64,000 nt of DNA from Epiperipatus broadwayi (GCA_028023455.1 JAQFVV010000152.1:2996087-3060086); one strand, 5' to 3'; counted from the stretch's first letter, positions 1-12,296 are shown. Notes: generated from the letters alone by a model not told the origin. Program-made: numbers and translations.

Positions 1-129
1 TGTGGAACCGATAAACTATGTTCGAACTCAGTACCACGGGTGGCTTCGCTACCTCGATGGTGCTGCTGTTCTGTGTGGTGGTCGAATTCTGCACTATGTT
101 TACGAGTCACACGTTTTCTGACTGTTACA
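1..129 (+). repeat. 3' end of 5' LTR of a defective LTR retrotransposon
   Basis: The first 129 bases are repeated at 4650-4778 with two substitutions, ending ..ctgactgttaca in both copies. The downstream context (primer site, leader, gag) makes this the 5' LTR, truncated by the window edge. Confidence 0.75.
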
Positions 130-805
130 TAGTAAATTTTTTTTTTTAGCGTTTGGCGCTTTCCAATGTGGAGCTTTCGATACAAAAAACCCATATATAC
201 CCTGAGCAAAATATAACGCATATAAATTTCTTTTAGCGTTCGTTACTCGAGTTAGCTAATTATTCTATATATATACGATTTTGTTTTGATAAAAATAATG
301 AAAAAAAAAATAAATTGAGTGAAATAATGTGCGTCGAGTGAATGAAAGGACAGAAGGCGTAATAACAAATTTAAGGAAAGCAGGGATGTGTGTGTAAGTT
401 AAGAAGGAACGAAAATACTCGTTTCTAATGAAATATTTTTTTTATATATATATGTCAAAAAAAAAAACCAAAAGTAATCAGTTGCTAAATGAGAAAGCAG
501 GTAGCATTGAATAATTTATTAAAACACTGTTATATATATAGCATAGACAGCAGAAGCTTGTTATATATGTTAATAGTAAATATTTTGTTAAAGTACAAAT
601 ATATATATCATAGACAGCAGTGGCTTATTATATGCGTTACCAGTAGTTCGCTATAATATATATGTTAAATATGTTAAACGCAGCAATATAGAGATAGGGC
701 AATGTAGAGTAGGTGAGGGCGGCGAAAGAGTGTTATAGGGCCAATATACCGGTGGGGAGTAGTCAAATGCTAGTAGTATAAAATAAATAAATAATATTAA
801 GAAAA
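130..805 (+). other. LTR element leader with candidate primer binding site
   Basis: This is the untranslated leader between the 5' LTR and gag. A TGG-starting tract at 154-174 (tggcgctttccaatgtggag) resembles the tRNA-Lys-type primer binding site TGGCGCCCAACGTGGGGC with an insertion. The rest is AT-rich. It contains a short imperfect repeat, catagacagcag, at about 543 and 609. No other genes are seen. Confidence 0.4.
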
Positions 806-1588
806 ATGGGAGCAGAAAATGACAGTATAGCATCAATGAACTTCAGTGTAAGGTTACTTGAAATATTTAGACAGAGTAAAGAAGAATGGAGGAAAATACG
901 CGAGGAAGCCAGAAGATATGAAGAACCAAAAACGAGACAGGAAGAGGAGGAGATAAGAGTTAGGGAGCATCAGAAAATTGATAGGGATATGTTGATATAT
1001 CTTGAAATGATCAAAGAACATTATGGAATATCCCCAGTTAGTAAAAGGGAAGAAGAAATTAAAGATGTGGAAAAGGAAAGGGAATTAGAAATACTTGACA
1101 AACCTATGATAATAGATGAGCAAATAGACCTTACTCCAATAGATGAAGGCCCACAAGAACCGTTGAGTGAAAGCAGTAAAAAGGAGACAAGCATGGACGG
1201 GGACAAAAGAATAGGACCAAAAGTCACGGAAGAAAACATGAAAACGGACAGTGGATACCAAAGCCACTTAACAAAGATGGTCCACGTTAAAATATTTAGA
1301 GTGAAAATAAGGGAAAAACCTCAAACCTACCTAGAGAGCTTACAGAAGTTCTTAAAATTTCATAAGAAAGGGCCAGATGTGCAGATAGCTATAGCTAGTT
1401 ACCATCTGCAGGGATCTTCCAAAAACTGGTGGAATATGGGGAAGTGGAAATTTAGAACAATGAGGCATAGCATGCTGCTAACCATCCAACCATTAATGAC
1501 AGGCATTCAAATAAAAGATATAGGAGAAATGATTGAATTTCCTACTACCGTGGATTTGAACCATTGGGCCAAAGAGCCACCTGACTAA
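806..1588 (+). CDS. retrotransposon Gag-like protein (260 aa)
   Basis: The ORF starts at MGAENDSIASMNF, the first ATG after the leader. Residues 1-60 are a charged helix, the middle is acidic, and residues 185-215 hold the Gag capsid-like signature TYLESLQKFLKFH..., IALASYH-type helix and a WW pair (SSKNWW). The corresponding block occurs in the gag of the element at 39860-47716 (HLESLERY.., QLWW). There is no CCHC knuckle. The reading frame runs directly into what looks like the end of pol rather than into protease and reverse transcriptase. I infer a Ty3/gypsy-type element with a large internal deletion. Confidence 0.55.
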   Translation: MGAENDSIASMNFSVRLLEIFRQSKEEWRKIREEARRYEEPKTRQEEEEIRVREHQKIDRDMLIYLEMIKEHYGISPVSKREEEIKDVEKERELEILDKPMIIDEQIDLTPIDEGPQEPLSESSKKETSMDGDKRIGPKVTEENMKTDSGYQSHLTKMVHVKIFRVKIREKPQTYLESLQKFLKFHKKGPDVQIAIASYHLQGSSKNWWNMGKWKFRTMRHSMLLTIQPLMTGIQIKDIGEMIEFPTTVDLNHWAKEPPD

Positions 1589-1650
1589 CCCAAGGCCGCA
1601 GTCATCGATGACGAGAGATCGGTATTATCCACCTGACCCGGGGTTGTAAA
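1589..1650 (+). pseudogene. residual C-terminus of pol fused to gag
   Basis: In another frame the sequence reads RYYPPDPGL followed by a stop at 1647-1649. The minus-strand element at 6363-7872 ends its pol remnant with YYEIPPDPG, so the two share a pol tail. No protease, reverse transcriptase, RNase H or integrase core lies between gag and this tail. Confidence 0.35.
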
Positions 1651-2639
1651 AATATTAGACTATTAGGACGGTTATTAAACATATATGAAAATATTAAAAT
1701 GAACTTGATATAATGAACTTGGTTGAATGGAATGTACTTTAGTCAAATAGGGTTTTAGATAGAAATTTTATTATATATATATTATTGTTTTAATTACTAT
1801 TACTCTTAAAATTTTTTTTTTTATATTATACTAACTAATCCTATTCTAAGAATTTTTTTTTATATATATACATTCAGTTTAACTAATTATTACTATGATT
1901 TTAACCAGACACGGCCAAATTAGGCCATTTTAATTAAACTATAAATTCTAGATCCGGGTATATAAATTGTTCGTTGCTTCATGTAATCTCTGCTTTCTAT
2001 ATTTCAATATATCTGTAAAAAAAATAATAATTTTTTTCGTATTTAAATTATGTAATGTAAAATTTCTTTTTCTTGCCTCCTTTGTCCTTCCTTAATTGTT
2101 CACGGGAAGTACGGGGAAATGAAACAGTAAGATTCGTATTCGAATCTTAAGTTTCACCTTTTTCTGTCGTCTCTCACTGACCGGTCTATCCTGCCCAAAT
2201 TTAAACTTTTGGTATCGAGTTGTGTGTGTAGCAATATTAAAAATGTATAAATATATGTAGAATTCTGCATAAACACGCACACATTTCGATCTCAAATTAA
2301 AGGCAATAAATAGGGATAAAATAATATAATTTAGATTTCTTTTAGTTATATAATTTTGTATAATTTTAATCATTTATTTTGGATTATAAAGTTCGTATTT
2401 ATTGCTTTGTTTAAATTTCGTTTAATAATAATTCTAAAAAAAATCTGATGTAATATTTAACTAAAAGTTATAATGATCTTATGTTCCCTTTTTGTCTTTG
2501 AAATTTAAAAGCATCGGTCAGTGATAGATAATAGATTAATTAAAGAAAAATTTCCCAAAATGTAATTAGTAAATGTAAAATGTAAGCAATAGAACGGCAG
2601 TTTTTTTTAATTAAAACCAACAAAATGCATTGATTATCC

Positions 2640-3060
2640 TCAGGGCAGATTAAGTAGAACCTAAAAATACCTTAACAAAAATGTGAAAGATCAAGATAAA
2701 AAAAGAGGCCATCTTAGACTTGCTGGAGACATTCACTTAAACTTTAGCTTTGCTCTCGATCACAGAGTCTCCAAAAATATAAAAATAATTTGTTCCTGCC
2801 AAGGTATGACCGAGGTAAAGCACCTAGATTATTCTCCATCAGGAGATGGCCTATCGGATGCCGAACTTTCCATTGCCCGCCATAAATTCACCATGAAGAT
2901 CTGCTGCCTGAAATAAATGAGAAAGCTGCTGCTGCTGTGAAAGTAAATGAAATATCTAAATACAAGAAAAAATTGCCACTCGTGAACTTTTTGCTGCTTA
3001 ACTAATGGAATCAGAAAACTTCTTATAAAACAGGTACCTGTCTGTGTTCAAACTCTAGAG
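2640..3060 (+). pseudogene. possible decayed coding remnant, unidentified
   Basis: A patch richer in GC than its surroundings has protein-like stretches in several frames, e.g. LDYSPSGDGLSDAEL at about 2826 and IATRELFAA at about 2967, separated by stops and frame changes. I do not recognise the family. It lies inside the presumed long 3' LTR. Chance is not excluded. Confidence 0.15.
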
Positions 3061-3593
3061 TACTCTAATAATATGCTATAGCTCTTCTTCATACTACTTA
3101 CCTAAATTATAAAATGTAAAAACTACCATATGTATAACTAAACCTGAATAATTAACTTAATGTGTAAATTTCTCTAATAATCTAGCTTACCTCATTCTAT
3201 CTTTCTTGGGTGCGTATTTCTAAAATCTACATTTTATCTATATTTATTATTTAATTATTGCATGCTCACAATTGTCTCTATTTTCAATGTTTAAATCTAT
3301 GTTCGTTTGAAACAGTGAATGCGTGTCACATTTTCATTAATATTTACTTTCATAAATAACTTAACTTTCATATAAATCGATACGCATTCAGTGCATCATT
3401 TATTGTAATGCAGGGTCTACTACTTCGCAAATGGCTGGCATATTAGTTGTAATAACTCCCAGTTTATATAGGTTTTGTATTTATTAAATCTTAATGAATA
3501 ATTCTACAAAATTACATTTCTTTGAGAATCGCCAACGTTCTTTAGTAAATATTGATAATGTAGGGCCGAGTTAGAAATCTATTTAAATCTCAT

Positions 3594-3845
3594 CATAATC
3601 GTTTATACATTATACATGTGTTACGTTTTAGAGACGCGATGACCCATTCCGCCTTGAAATTTCCGGATTCTTCAGGGTTGAAATTAACCCCAATCGTCCT
3701 ACACAAGCGGGCATAATGGGTGCTCCCATAGGACTTGACAACGTCATGCAGCCAGCCGGCAAATTGCGACACGGACCGCTTATCCCTGGTTATGCTTATG
3801 TGACACCTTACTTCATCGGGCTGATGGCAGAGACCAGCCCGACAT
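3594..3845 (-). pseudogene. GC-rich open block, unidentified (possible RT fragment)
   Basis: On the minus strand about 80 codons are open, bounded by a stop at the upstream end. The block includes SVSQFAGWLHDVVKSYG and IGVNFNPEESGNFKAEW. Its base composition is clearly richer in G+C than its surroundings. The arrangement of a helix followed by hydrophobic-G-x-x-x-NP recalls the region after the YxDD box of non-LTR reverse transcriptases, but no catalytic motif is present. The plus strand is also open here, so the coding strand is uncertain. Confidence 0.2.
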
Positions 3846-4778
3846 TCTTATAAACTTATTTACGGCATTGCAGTTTCGATATACTGCCATTCCATATCGC
3901 CTTTCTAAAGCGTACCACGTGTTCCTTTACTTAGTTTTATTATTCTATATATCACTCCGCCTCTGCATTATCTTCATCATTCACTCTCAAATAAATGTTT
4001 GCCCTTAGTCATAAAATAAATATTTTCATTAAATAAATATAGGTCCGCCGCTACTCTTAAATCTTACTTTAGACTCTTGCATTGCAAAGGTATAAATTCC
4101 CCAAGTCATGCATTAGAAATACTTACTCGAGAATTTTAGGTAGCTAGATTCCGCCTTCAAATAAATGAATTCCTTTTGTAAACATTACAGTATCGGAAAT
4201 ACCGTTACTGAGGTCCTCAAGATAAAATAAGGTCGAAACAAATAAATGTATTCCTTTTGTTAAACATTCCAGTATCGGAAATACCGCTACTGAAGTCCTC
4301 AATATAAAATAATGTCTAAATAAATAAATGTATTCTTTAAAATATAATAGTATTGCAAATCCCGCTAATGAACCTTTGAATCCATAAAATATTATTAGTA
4401 AATGATTGTTTTATTAAAATGTATTAATAAATAATTTTAAACTATACGTCTGCAGTTACGTTTCATTTATTCGATACCCATTCTATATAATATTTCCTCG
4501 ATTATGTAAATATGAATGTTCAATTAATATTAGTTTGATTATTGGCTAACTCGAAAATAAAATCATGAATCTCTTGCATATCCCTGACCACCGTGCCTAA
4601 AGAAATATTTACTAATGTCGCATCAGATGCGTTGTTTCGTGGATTGTATTGTGGAACCGATAAACTATGTTCGATCTCAGTACCACGGGTGGCTTCGCTA
4701 CCTCGATGGTGCTGCTGTTCTGTGTGGTGGTCGAATTCTGCACTATGTTTACGAGTCACACATTTTCTGACTGTTACA

Positions 4779-6060
4779 ATACCTAACTTTTAAAATAATT
4801 TCAATCATTTAAAACAAATTTATAATATAAGAGGTACAAAATTAAATGAGCTTTCTTTCTTAATTAATTTAATGAAAATAAGTCTCGTGTAATGATTTTT
4901 AACTGGAGAAAATAAGAGGGAGAGGGTTTAAAGTTAGTTACTCGTTGAGTTTTAGACCTGGCAGTTTCAGTAAGTCAATATTATAAATAAACCAACAAAA
5001 AGTAATCTAAATTTGCCGCATCAAAATAATGTGAGATTTTTATAAGAATTGATATTTTTTAAATTTAAGAGGAAAAAATTAAAAGACGCATTTTAAAATT
5101 AAGTTGTATAAACATTACAGATATATATATAATATAAATTAACATTGATTTAGAAAACAACATAAGCTAGAATCAGAGGCTGGCGGCAAATTGGAGGTGA
5201 CCTCAACCAAACGGTAGACGTTACATGGCTTGAAACAGGCAGTTATAAAATCAGATCAGTTAGCAGGCTTCCTTGACACAGTAGTCTTGGGCTGGGTGTT
5301 GAGAGTACTGGAATGGCATTGTGATGAGGTGGTGGAACAGGGCTCTGAAAAGCAAACGGCCAATCGTTTTACTCCCTTATTCTTTAGGTACAATGTACTA
5401 TAAATCTCTTCAGTGAACTGTTCTTCAATAATCCCTTATCAATATTTTCTACTAGGATTCAATGTACATTGACAACTACCAATTGCAATTGCTCTTAGTG
5501 GTTCTCTGAGGTTGGGATCTGCTTGGGCGGTAAATCTACAATCCTGCTTTCAACATGCCCCAAGGGTTCATTCTGCTAATTAAAAGAAAACAGCAACAAG
5601 CATGATTAAGTTTATCAGTCATCGTATTAACAAATCCTATTTAATTAAAATTAAAGAAAATGTAGATTTTATTCACAAAATTTTTAGGAATTTGGTATAT
5701 TCTATAAATAATACGATGACTTTCAAACCTGATATTTGATATAAAACAGAAATACAAATTTACAAAATTCCTTACGAATATTAGATTGTTTACATAATTG
5801 ATTTTTTAATTTACATTTATCAAAAGATAAATGTAAAATGTTACCAACTGATTAATTGGAAAAAAAAAAGAACTTTAATGAAAGAATTTAAAATATTTGC
5901 AACATTTTATAGATATCTAGGATTCAATTATTTACTCTGCCAATTTAATAAAATGAACACAATATACATTTCTACAAATATAAAATAAATGAACTATTCT
6001 AAAAAGGTTAGTTTTAATCATAAAATATAAATTAGATAAAAGATTATAATATTGATTATA
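4779..6060. other. AT-rich spacer without a recognisable gene
   Basis: It is mostly A/T-rich. A less AT-rich patch at 5170-5560 contains a TATA-like tataaaat at 5243 and could be part of an old LTR of the minus-strand element. I see no coding signal. Confidence 0.3.
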
Positions 6061-6200
6061 AATATATTACCACTTATTATGAGATGGGTGTCAGTTAATA
6101 TACAAGATTGGGTTCAAACCCATACTAGTGCTGATGACATTGGCACTGGGTGAAACAGAAATATGTACTATATTTCCAGCTTCGTATCCCTCATCTTGAG
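6061..6200 (+). repeat. candidate tRNA-derived SINE
   Basis: A perfect RNA polymerase III B-box, GGTTCAAACCC, lies at 6111-6121. An A-box-like gagatgggtgtcagtt lies about 30 bases upstream. The body is about 140 bp and less AT-rich than its flanks, followed by an A-rich run at about 6206-6220. I cannot show a second copy in the window. Confidence 0.35.
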
Positions 6201-6362
6201 GGGGAAAACAAAAAAAAACATTTTACTTGGGTGTCCAGTGACAATAGAGGCTGACCAATGGTTTACTGAGATTTATTATATTATTGTAGGAATGGTAACA
6301 GTGTTTAGATCTGCTAACTTCTAAATTAGTTTATTAACATGATTCATTACAGTTTTCTTGGT

Positions 6363-7872
6363 TTATTCCAAAAAAGGGCCTCCCATTTTGAAAATAATTT
6401 AGACTTCCCCTGGATCTGGAGGTATTTCATAGTATGGTTTTAAATGTTGAGCATTAAAAGTCTGTTTTTGTTAAAAAAAAATTCCTTTGCTTATTTCATC
6501 ATCAGCTAGGATGAAGACACTTACCATCTTTCCGATATTTGTCTTTTTTATGTTCTTTCTCTTCTTCCTTGCTCTGTTGTCTATCCTGTCCTTTATCTCA
6601 ACCTTTCCAGATATTGGGTGCTATTTTTATGACTATTCCTGAAAGCAGTTTCTCTCCTTTTTCCACTTCCAAATTACTATTTAATTCTTGTATATTATCT
6701 TTTGCAACATCTTTCAATGTTTCTAATGGAATCTCATTTTTATTTGAATTTCCTATTACATTAACATTTTTTTTGGGGAATTTCTGAGATAGGTTTATCT
6801 TCTAATACACTTATTTTGTATTCCTTTTCATTTACTTCAGTATCTATAGACTTCTCAAAGTTCTCAACTATTTTTTGTTGTTCAAAAGGTTCTGGCATGA
6901 TTTCTAAATCAGGTTTCATCTTTTCCATGTTTTCTGTATTGATTTCAGTATCTATTGTAGTCTCTGAATAGATTTTTAATTTTTCTGGTATCTCCATATT
7001 GATATTACAATTATCAATATTCACAGCATCAATTTTAGACTCTTCCATGATCTCAACCTTGATTTTAGATTCTCACAATTTTTAAATCAATTTTAGATTT
7101 TATTAAATCAGCTTGCAACTCAAGCAGTCTTTGCATCCATTTTAAACTCTTTTACTGTGTTTGATATTATTTCAGTCTCAGCTTCTGTATATACTGCTTT
7201 TTTTTTTTGCAATTTTAGATATATATTTCACAATTAGAAGTTTTCCTGAAGGTGGACTGACAATTTCAATATCATCCTTTGTAATTTCAGTTTCTTTTTA
7301 ACAATCAAATTTTGCTTCATCAGTAATAGGATATTCAACTTGTGATTCCTTTAAAATATCTTTGGTTGGAAATTCTAAAGTTTCTTCAACTTGCTTTAAT
7401 TCAACAATATCCTCTGACTTCTTTTCTGTTTTAATATGTTCCTTCACTAAACTGTTTTTTTCAATCATGTCTGACACCTCCTTTTGAATATCAACGTGTA
7501 ACATTTCTTCTACAACCTCTGAATCAATTCTTTGTCCAGACAATTTAAGTATAATAATATCAGCTTCTTCTTTCTTTGTAATTACATCTCTTGCTGGTTT
7601 TATTTCTGACTTTGGTTCAATTGATCCGGTAAACTGTCGTGGATTGCTGTTCTCAATTCCTGTGCATTCCTTTGGATTTGAAACATCATACTATGGAGTA
7701 AGGTGATCAGGTTCTCATTTTGATAAGGTATATGCTCTTGTTTGAACTCATGGATAAGGGGAAATGGATCCTTTACCATGACTTCCGAAATTTGTTCCTC
7801 CATGTTTTCTTCTTTCACTGGGATACTGGCATCAACATCTTCACTTTCTTTTTCTTCTAGGCTGTTATCCAT
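6363..7872 (-). pseudogene. decayed LTR-retrotransposon gag/pol remnant
   Basis: Reading right to left, an acidic ORF starts MDNSLEEKESEDVDAS (7872). A Gag-like N-terminal helix follows (LLHSMMFQIQRNAQELRTAI). Then come open blocks at 7543-7298 and 7048-6761, rich in Glu/Ile/Lys and separated by stops and frameshifts. Near 6453-6406 it reads LKPYYEIPPDPGEV, a pol C-terminal type sequence (compare the LKP that ends many Ty3/gypsy integrases). A purine-rich tract, aaaatgggaggcccttttttgg on the minus strand (6363-6392), could be the polypurine tract. No reverse transcriptase is present, so this copy also appears to have lost the middle of pol. Confidence 0.45.
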
Positions 7873-10800
7873 TTGGATTTCGAAAAGTTTGATACAATAA
7901 CGGTAATAATGCTGATCTTAGAATTCAAAGTTATTTTACTAAAACTATGGTGCATTGAAACTTTAATACAATCTTAAATAATTAGAACGTAAACGTATCT
8001 TTATTTTTGAATTTATACAATCACTAATCCGAGCGTTTGCTTCCCTTTCTCTGTCCACTCTTCTCATCATGCTTTACTGACGATGTCCTTTCTAACCTGC
8101 CCTACTAAGTTTCTACCTGTTTTAAGTCTGATATTTAAATAATTATTATTTCAAACTACAACAAAAAAAAAACCACTTTACTTTATTTATCATGAGAACG
8201 ACTGATTTATTTCTTGATCCTAGCTTGTCCTTGCCTCTGAAATGGACTACAAAATAATCGTTATTTTCAAAATTCAATACACAATCTTATTGTTATGAAT
8301 ATTACATTGCTTATAATTTTATTGTTACATATTACACAAGTTATAAAATTCTTCACTCTCCAAATCTCATATATATATATAAAATTTTTGTTGCCAAGAA
8401 TTACCATGGTTCTTTTTTTTTTTTTAACTTGATAACAAATTTATAATGGTGATAGGTACTCTCTTCCCTACACCAGGGCACCAGTTATCAAAGTCAGAAT
8501 GATATAACATGGCTAGCGCTAATATATATAAAAAAAAATATGTATATATATATGTACTTTTATCGATTGTTAACACAGTGTACATATATGAATAAACATT
8601 AAATACATCTTGTTACAACCTTTTACACATAAGGCTTATGGATGTAGTACATGGGCTTTTTTTTAAAAAAAAAATGTCTCTTTTTTTTTTTTTTACAAAA
8701 TATATATATGGTTGAAAAACCAAGCACTACAGCTTAGCAAAATAAGAAAAAAACTTTTACATTTATAGTTATAGTCTTTGGATTTAAAAAAAACTTTTCA
8801 TATAACATTTTATGATTGTAAAACACAGTCTTTGGTTTTGGTTTTTGACACTCGTGAAATAAACTTTATATCACTTTGATATCACTTTATGATTATTTTA
8901 CATAGTTTGATTTTGGTATAATTCTAACATTAAGCGAAAACATTTTGCTAAACTTATGTCACTATGCATTCAAACTCAGGTGAACTAAACAAACTTTTAA
9001 ATATATTGGTCTGAGTATATAAAACTATATATGAAATATCATTTGAGGATGTGAATATTTGTTCAACTGTTAAATCCAGAAAAAAAAATTCTATGCTTGA
9101 GATAGAACACAATTTTCCAGACATATGGGTTTCCAAGAAAATATATAGTAATGAAATGCATATAAAAATTTTTCAAACACATCTATTCCCTTTTGAAATA
9201 TTACACTGTACCTACACATCGAACATACACACCTATGTATACGCAGCGCTACATATATAAGCACATAGATTTTACACACACATACATGTATATACATTAC
9301 ATAATACTACACACTATTGGAAAAGAGAAGAAAAAAACTTTAGAGAAAAAGTTGAAAAAAAAAAATCCATACATGTGCCAAATTCTTCACACTTTGCGTT
9401 TAAAATAAACACAAATATTATATACTCTATTAACAAAAAAAAATTCTATACACATATTTCTCCCTTCTCCCCAAAATTTAACAATACCTTTAAAGCAAAC
9501 ACGGGAGAAAAGTCAGAAAAAAAAATTTCTACATAAAACTCGGGAAGGAAAAAAACTCTTGCATATACATTATTAATATAGTAGTTCAAACAACTTTCAC
9601 ATTTTATACAATCTATTTACCCATATGAGTTTTCACTTTTAATTAATCAGTTTATCAAAAAAAAATTACAGATTATGGATGGAAAACATGGTATTCCTCT
9701 ACTTTATTAACAAAATAGTATTTGATTTTATAAAATTAATATAACAAAACAAGTCATTTTATATTCTGGAAAATTATATATTAAATTGTATATAGCAATT
9801 TATACACATATAGCTAATGAATTATTCATGGTGGAGGAATAATTAACCGGCTCCACGATTGGGCATCCAAAACCCGGAAAAGAAATATGTGCACTTTGTG
9901 CCGGTCAAAATCGTATATTCATTCAACAAGACCAATAATCCAAGCAAAAGTACCTTGAATCCGACCATGCACAAGATACAGATGTCAAGGCAAGGGTGAA
10001 TCCTAACCTATTTGCCTGAACTATTGCCTCTCTGACTAATGGATAACGTTTGTGACAACACTAGCAGTCCTTAATTTTATTCTGTCCCAGCTGGAGGTCA
10101 CGGTTCACAAAGAGACTCAAAATAATAAAGGGTTCATATAAGAAATTAATGCTTTAGTGAATTCTGACGATTGTAGAACGGTACAGATGTGATTTGATAT
10201 CGATTACTAATAGTTTGAACCGTAATAATTATAATTCTTTCTGGCAACATTGCAAAGAAGTGAATTTAAATCAAAGAAATATTATAAATAACTAGGGTAA
10301 TTAGTATTAGAGATTCGGAGTGATGACAAACTAAGTTTATTTAAAATAATATTACAGGAATTTATTAAGAAATTGAGTTATTGTTATACAAAATAAGTTG
10401 AGTTTTGTTTATACAACTAGGTTATTATATTTCTTGAATTCATTTTGATCCCAGCTAAATGCAAGGCATTTGATAACAGAGTAAAAATTTGTTAATTGGT
10501 CTGCCAAGAACCAATCAGCAATAAAATATCATTAGCCCTCTTTAAGAGATTACAAATAAAAATTATTTTATATATAAATAACAAGACATGAGCGATGTGT
10601 GTTTAAAACATTATTACATTTAAATCAGTTGTCTATAATGAGTGTGGAAAGCAAAATAGTTCATTTTAAATTAAATAATCAGATTTAACCTATTAACAGG
10701 ATTGGTTGGTGAAAGATGTGTCATTGCGGCAGAGAGCAATTCAGGTGTCTATATATATATATATATAGTATGATCCATAATAGAATTATTACCAGAAAGG

Positions 10801-11330
10801 AAGAACACATTTTTGCTTTTAGGGAAGAATCTACTTTATCAGCCATTTATTAAAAATATACAAATTTTAATATAAAATACAAATTCGACAAAAATTGACC
10901 AATATGAACAGAAATTATTAATAAAGACTAGAAACAGGAGTGAAAAGTTTGAGTTAAATAAGGTAATTGCTATTCGCAAAAAAATTATTGAAAAAAACAT
11001 TATATTTTGAAAATCCCTCAATGTACGATCTTCGAGAGCAGAGATGAAGACAAGAATTAAAAAATTTTTAAAAAGGAATACATTCTTACAATTTAAGAAA
11101 AGGAAAGTTCTAACAAAGTGTATTTGAAATCACATAGAATTTTACTTAAGTTTTCAGTCGTGCTCATAATTTTTTCAGGCATTTTGTAATCAAGTTAAGA
11201 GTTTTCTGGCAATTATAAACAATCATATTTTGTCTTTGAAAGTATTTTTATTAATATATATTATTATTATAAGTATTATATAATTTGACTTTTTTTTTTT
11301 TTTAAACAATATTTGTTTTATTTACTTCAG
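7873..11330. other. AT-rich region upstream of the first supported exon
   Basis: Long A and T homopolymers and (AT)n tracts dominate (8370-9700, 10750-10766). A less AT-rich patch at 9836-10120 could be LTR or SINE debris, but I could not match it to another copy. Short ORFs here are low-complexity and unsupported. The weak candidate exon at 10700 is listed separately. Confidence 0.3.
10700..10744 (+). CDS. candidate small exon upstream of the Nuf2-like exons
   Basis: A 45-nt open block lies between an AG acceptor (attaacag) and a GT donor (cag|gtgtct), phase 0 at both ends. It reads DWLVKDVSLRQRAIQ and could precede the 11331 exon without disturbing the frame. It is richer in G+C than its surroundings. 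The polypyrimidine tract is weak and the donor is not consensus, so this is only a candidate. Confidence 0.25.
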
Positions 11331-11387
11331 ATTCAAAATTTCCTTGAAACTGTTAAGCAAAGAATGGCTGAACATCATAAATCACAG
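11331..11387 (+). CDS. Nuf2: Nuf2-like exon (coiled coil)
   Basis: This 57-nt exon (19 codons, phase 0 at both ends) reads IQNFLETVKQRMAEHHKSQ. The acceptor is a good one, with a long T tract ending in ttacttcag. The donor is cag|gtatgt, close to consensus. The amphipathic, charged sequence suits a coiled coil. It joins in frame to the exon at 23281. Alone it is too short to name; the assignment comes from the downstream exons. Confidence 0.6.
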
Positions 11388-12187
11388 GTATGTCATCGTT
11401 CACTATATATTGTAACCTTATGAATAATCTTATCTCAGAGATTTTAGAACAATCGGGTATGAAGACTCAGATACTGATATAAAATGATCATTTTATGAAC
11501 ACTCTCCCAGGGATGGATGTAATAATTGACTAGCTCAAGTTATCCAAGCCAACAATCATTCTCACTATTTCAAATTAATATAAAAAAAAATTTAAACACT
11601 ATAATTATTTATTGGTAAATTATCCCAAGTGCTTCGATTCTAAAAAAAAATTTTAAATAACAAATACCACCTGGGAAGGTATTCGAATACTGCGACTGGT
11701 GAGGCTTTTATGCTCATCCACAGTATCCAGTAATATATCATATCCTACCAAATATGATAAACTATTTTGGTGTTAATAAAATCATTGTATAAATTGACAT
11801 ATGTGTGATGTAAGTTTGCAGTGTTTAAATCATTATACTTTAAATGGGAATGAAAGTACTGCCTCCATTTGATTTAAGTATTGAAATATCGATATATGAT
11901 TGGATTTGTGTGATAGGATTTTTGGAATTTGTGAGATCCAAACATTAAGATATAGACAAAAGTTTATTAAATTATTAAACTTTATTAACAGTAATAATAC
12001 TAACATATATTACAATATTTACACCTCTTCAGAACTCCCTTCTTTTAAGTTAAACTGAAAAACAAAATGAAATAAAAAAAATAAATGTCATATTATTAAT
12101 AAAATGGGATTCACAGTTGCTACTGAATTATATTCTTATGCAAATCGGCTAGTATACCATTAGAGCTATAAGTATGCTAGTGAAATA

Positions 12188-12296
12188 CACCTGGGTCTCT
12201 TTTTACGCGGACTTATTTAACACGATTTTGAAGTTACGCGATTCGTGTTTCACTGGAAGTGTGTTAAATAAGTCCGCGTAAAAAGAGACCCAGGTG
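12188..12296. repeat. perfect 36-bp inverted repeat, itself TA-flanked
   Basis: 12188-12223 and 12261-12296 are exact reverse complements separated by 37 bases. TA lies on both sides (12186-12187 and 12297-12298). This unit looks like a stand-alone mini-MITE, or a duplicated terminus of the larger element. Copy 2 lacks it. Confidence 0.85.

Larger units (their letters stand above)
1645..4778 (+). repeat. 3' LTR (long) of the defective element
   Basis: It begins TGTAAAAATA right after the pol remnant and ends ..CTGTTACA at the same point as the 5' LTR. The span is about 3.1 kb, unusually long. It includes short internal near-repeats such as aataaatg(a/t)attcctttt, with cagtatcggaaataccg(t/c)tactgag(g/a)tcctcaa at about 4190 and 4270. 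The left boundary is inferred because the matching 5' LTR is mostly outside the window. Additional insertions inside it are possible. Confidence 0.45.

Noticed and set aside
1021-1267. minus-strand ORFs opposite gag
   Set aside because: They are antisense shadows of the gag ORF.
9051-9408. overlapping ORFs on both strands
   Set aside because: The sequence is low-complexity and AT-rich (tacacaca / tatacat), with no domain or splice context.
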